Positions 62,686-64,000 of a DNA stretch of 64,000 nt are shown piece after piece (the first letter of the stretch is position 1; every line of letters begins with the position of its first letter). Origin of the DNA: Clonostachys chloroleuca (lineage: Eukaryota; Ascomycota; Sordariomycetes; Hypocreales; Bionectriaceae); NCBI GenBank assembly GCA_037952775.1, contig JBANAY010000004.1:14508001-14572000 (forward strand). Reading direction: 5' to 3'. Position numbers and translations under genes: made by a program. Under the pieces are notes generated by a model, which was not told the DNA's origin, searched no databases, and saw nothing but the letters and a program-made list of their open reading frames with translations.

Positions 62686-64000
62686 GCCGCTCATCTTGCC
62701 CTAGTTACCTTCTTGGTCGTTTCATTACGGTTGCAGCTCAGCCGCAACATGTCTCTGCCACGTCAGTCTCGAGAGATGAGAATGCCGGATTTCAACCAAT
62801 CCCCCAGAGGCTTCTTAATGTAGTAGAATTGGACTCTAACTGCCAACGAGCCGCCAAGCAATTAATCAAATGTCACGAGGGAGTTGATGAGCTCGGGCGA
62901 CGAGAATATCACGGCTCGCTAGGAGACAGTGGGCTGACTGATCTTGTCTGCGCTCCGTCGTGCAAACAAGCGTTGGTAACAGCTCGGGAGAACATAGAGA
63001 TGACTTGCGCCGGCTCTCCCAATCTCCTACCTGGCATGGCTGTTGTCTCCATCATTGACTCGATCCTAACGGGCTGGGAAGAAACCTGTCTCAAAGATGA
63101 ACAGCCGGGCGACTGTTGCAATCGTGAGTCTGTCCCTATGACTTTACTGTCTTGACCAAGTATAAGGATATTAAGAAACAATCCACCAGATATCATCGAT
63201 GCGTTGCAGGAGTACAAAAATATCGAAGACATGCCAGAGAAAGAGCTCTGCTCGTTCTGTTATGTAGCAAAGCTACGTCAGATGCAAAGGTCTGAACACT
63301 CCGCGTATGACCTAGAATATGCTGCTATGCTCGAGTTTGTAAATAAAAGTATTGTTCATCTCTATAATGCTTAGTTGTCTCATACTAACCTTGCTTTCAG
63401 TGTGTCGTATCGACAGTCCGATTGCGCCAAGACAGGAATTTCCTCCAGATAAAAGCTCATTGCTTAAGACTTGCTTCAGTGGCAAAACCATCGATACAAA
63501 GGACGGTGATTCATGCGATAGCATTGCTCTGACCAACTCAATCTCATAATCAATAGTTTACTACGTCAACCCCCCACCTGCTTGACTGCCGTAGCATTGA
63601 GAGTGGAATGGAACTCTGCCTGCCACAGGCCTGCACCACGTACACCGTCCAAGAACAGGAGGCTGCCGATTGCGTCGAGATAAGTATGGCTGGCGGCGAA
63701 GGGGGTGGTTGGATCTTATTGACCAGAATCTCATGCTCGATTCCCGCTGCACGAAGCTTTGGAGCACAGACCCCTTCTGGGGTCACGTCATTTGTATCAG
63801 TCCTCCAGGTGAAATATTCATCGACGAGATGAAGTCCGGCTTCAGCCAACACCCCGGGAGCGGCTACATGGGCGGCCCGGGAGGCTTTGGTGATGGTTAT
63901 AAACTCGACAGTCGTGCGAAACCATTGACAGAGCTTGCAAAAGGGACTACCAAGAGTTGCGTCCAGTATATCGAAGCAGCGGAGGGTTTGAGTTGCGCCG
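62686..64000 (+). pseudogene. Decaying LysM-domain secreted protein, 3' end outside the window
   Basis: Signal peptide from the ATG at 62686 (MAIAAHLALVTFLVV), then a frameshift at about 62725 into VAAQPQHVSA and an about 140-residue Cys-containing region. Introns 63124-63189 and about 63350-63400 are canonical. A first LysM motif (IDTKDGDSCDSIALTNSIS) is cut by TAA at 63547-63549. The matching continuation (YYVNP..., then DCRSIESGMELCLPQ) is out of frame from about 63580. A second LysM start (CTTYTVQEQ) is separated by another shift near 63695 from its end (DLIDQNLMLDSRC), followed by a Gly-rich stretch. At least four lesions. Intact LysM proteins bind chitin or related sugars; the pairing with the divergent GH18 gene is typical of this chitinase subgroup. 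Confidence 0.8.

Overview
The window is nuclear DNA of a filamentous ascomycete (Pezizomycotina; a Eurotiomycete such as Aspergillus, Penicillium or a relative is plausible, but the species cannot be named from sequence alone). The evidence is short 44-114 nt GT-AG spliceosomal introns in most genes, fungal-only families (Zn2Cys6 regulators, PTH11-like 7TM proteins, fungalysin, DUF6601), and blocks of extremely AT-rich, CpA/TpG/CpG-depleted sequence that carry the mark of repeat-induced point mutation (RIP).

Layout. 1-5.9 kb: the 3' part of an epoxide-hydrolase-like gene, a broken phosphotransferase (APH family) relic and a secreted protein of unknown function. 5.9-8.3 kb and 14.8-20.8 kb: RIP-degraded transposon islands. 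They hold 0.84-0.91 kb LTRs, one solo LTR with an exact 5-bp target duplication nested in an older LTR, and a Ty1/copia internal relic with a recognisable RNase H end and polypurine tract. Between the islands (8.9-14.6 kb) sits one intact, large gene for a 1,832-residue multi-pass membrane protein with a degenerate Hint (hedgehog/intein) domain. This is the least explained and most interesting object here. 20.9-27.1 kb: a truncated, frameshifted prolyl-tRNA synthetase copy, a decayed aspartate-aminotransferase-like gene without its catalytic lysine, and a Zn2Cys6 regulator; this may be the remains of a small gene cluster. 27.1-29.8 kb appears gene-poor.

29.8-64 kb is a denser accessory region: Yippee-like protein, DUF6601 membrane protein, secreted GH79 glycosidase, secreted M36 fungalysin, two seven-TM receptor-like proteins, a secreted lysozyme-like protein, a protein kinase whose reading frame depends on a 114-nt intron, a BAHD-type acyltransferase divergent from a Zn2Cys6 regulator (shared duplicated CGG-rich promoter segment with a MITE between), a proteinase-K-like secreted subtilisin, an aldo-keto reductase, and a divergent pair of decaying genes for a GH18 chitinase and a LysM protein.

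Taken together the intact genes look like an environment-facing set (secreted proteases, glycosidases and lysozyme-like enzyme, 7TM sensors, detoxifying reductase and hydrolase, small metabolic acyltransferase/regulator pair), next to transposon islands and several genes that are being lost. Exon boundaries were read by eye from splice signals and frame consistency. Family names come from recognising motifs, not from searches.
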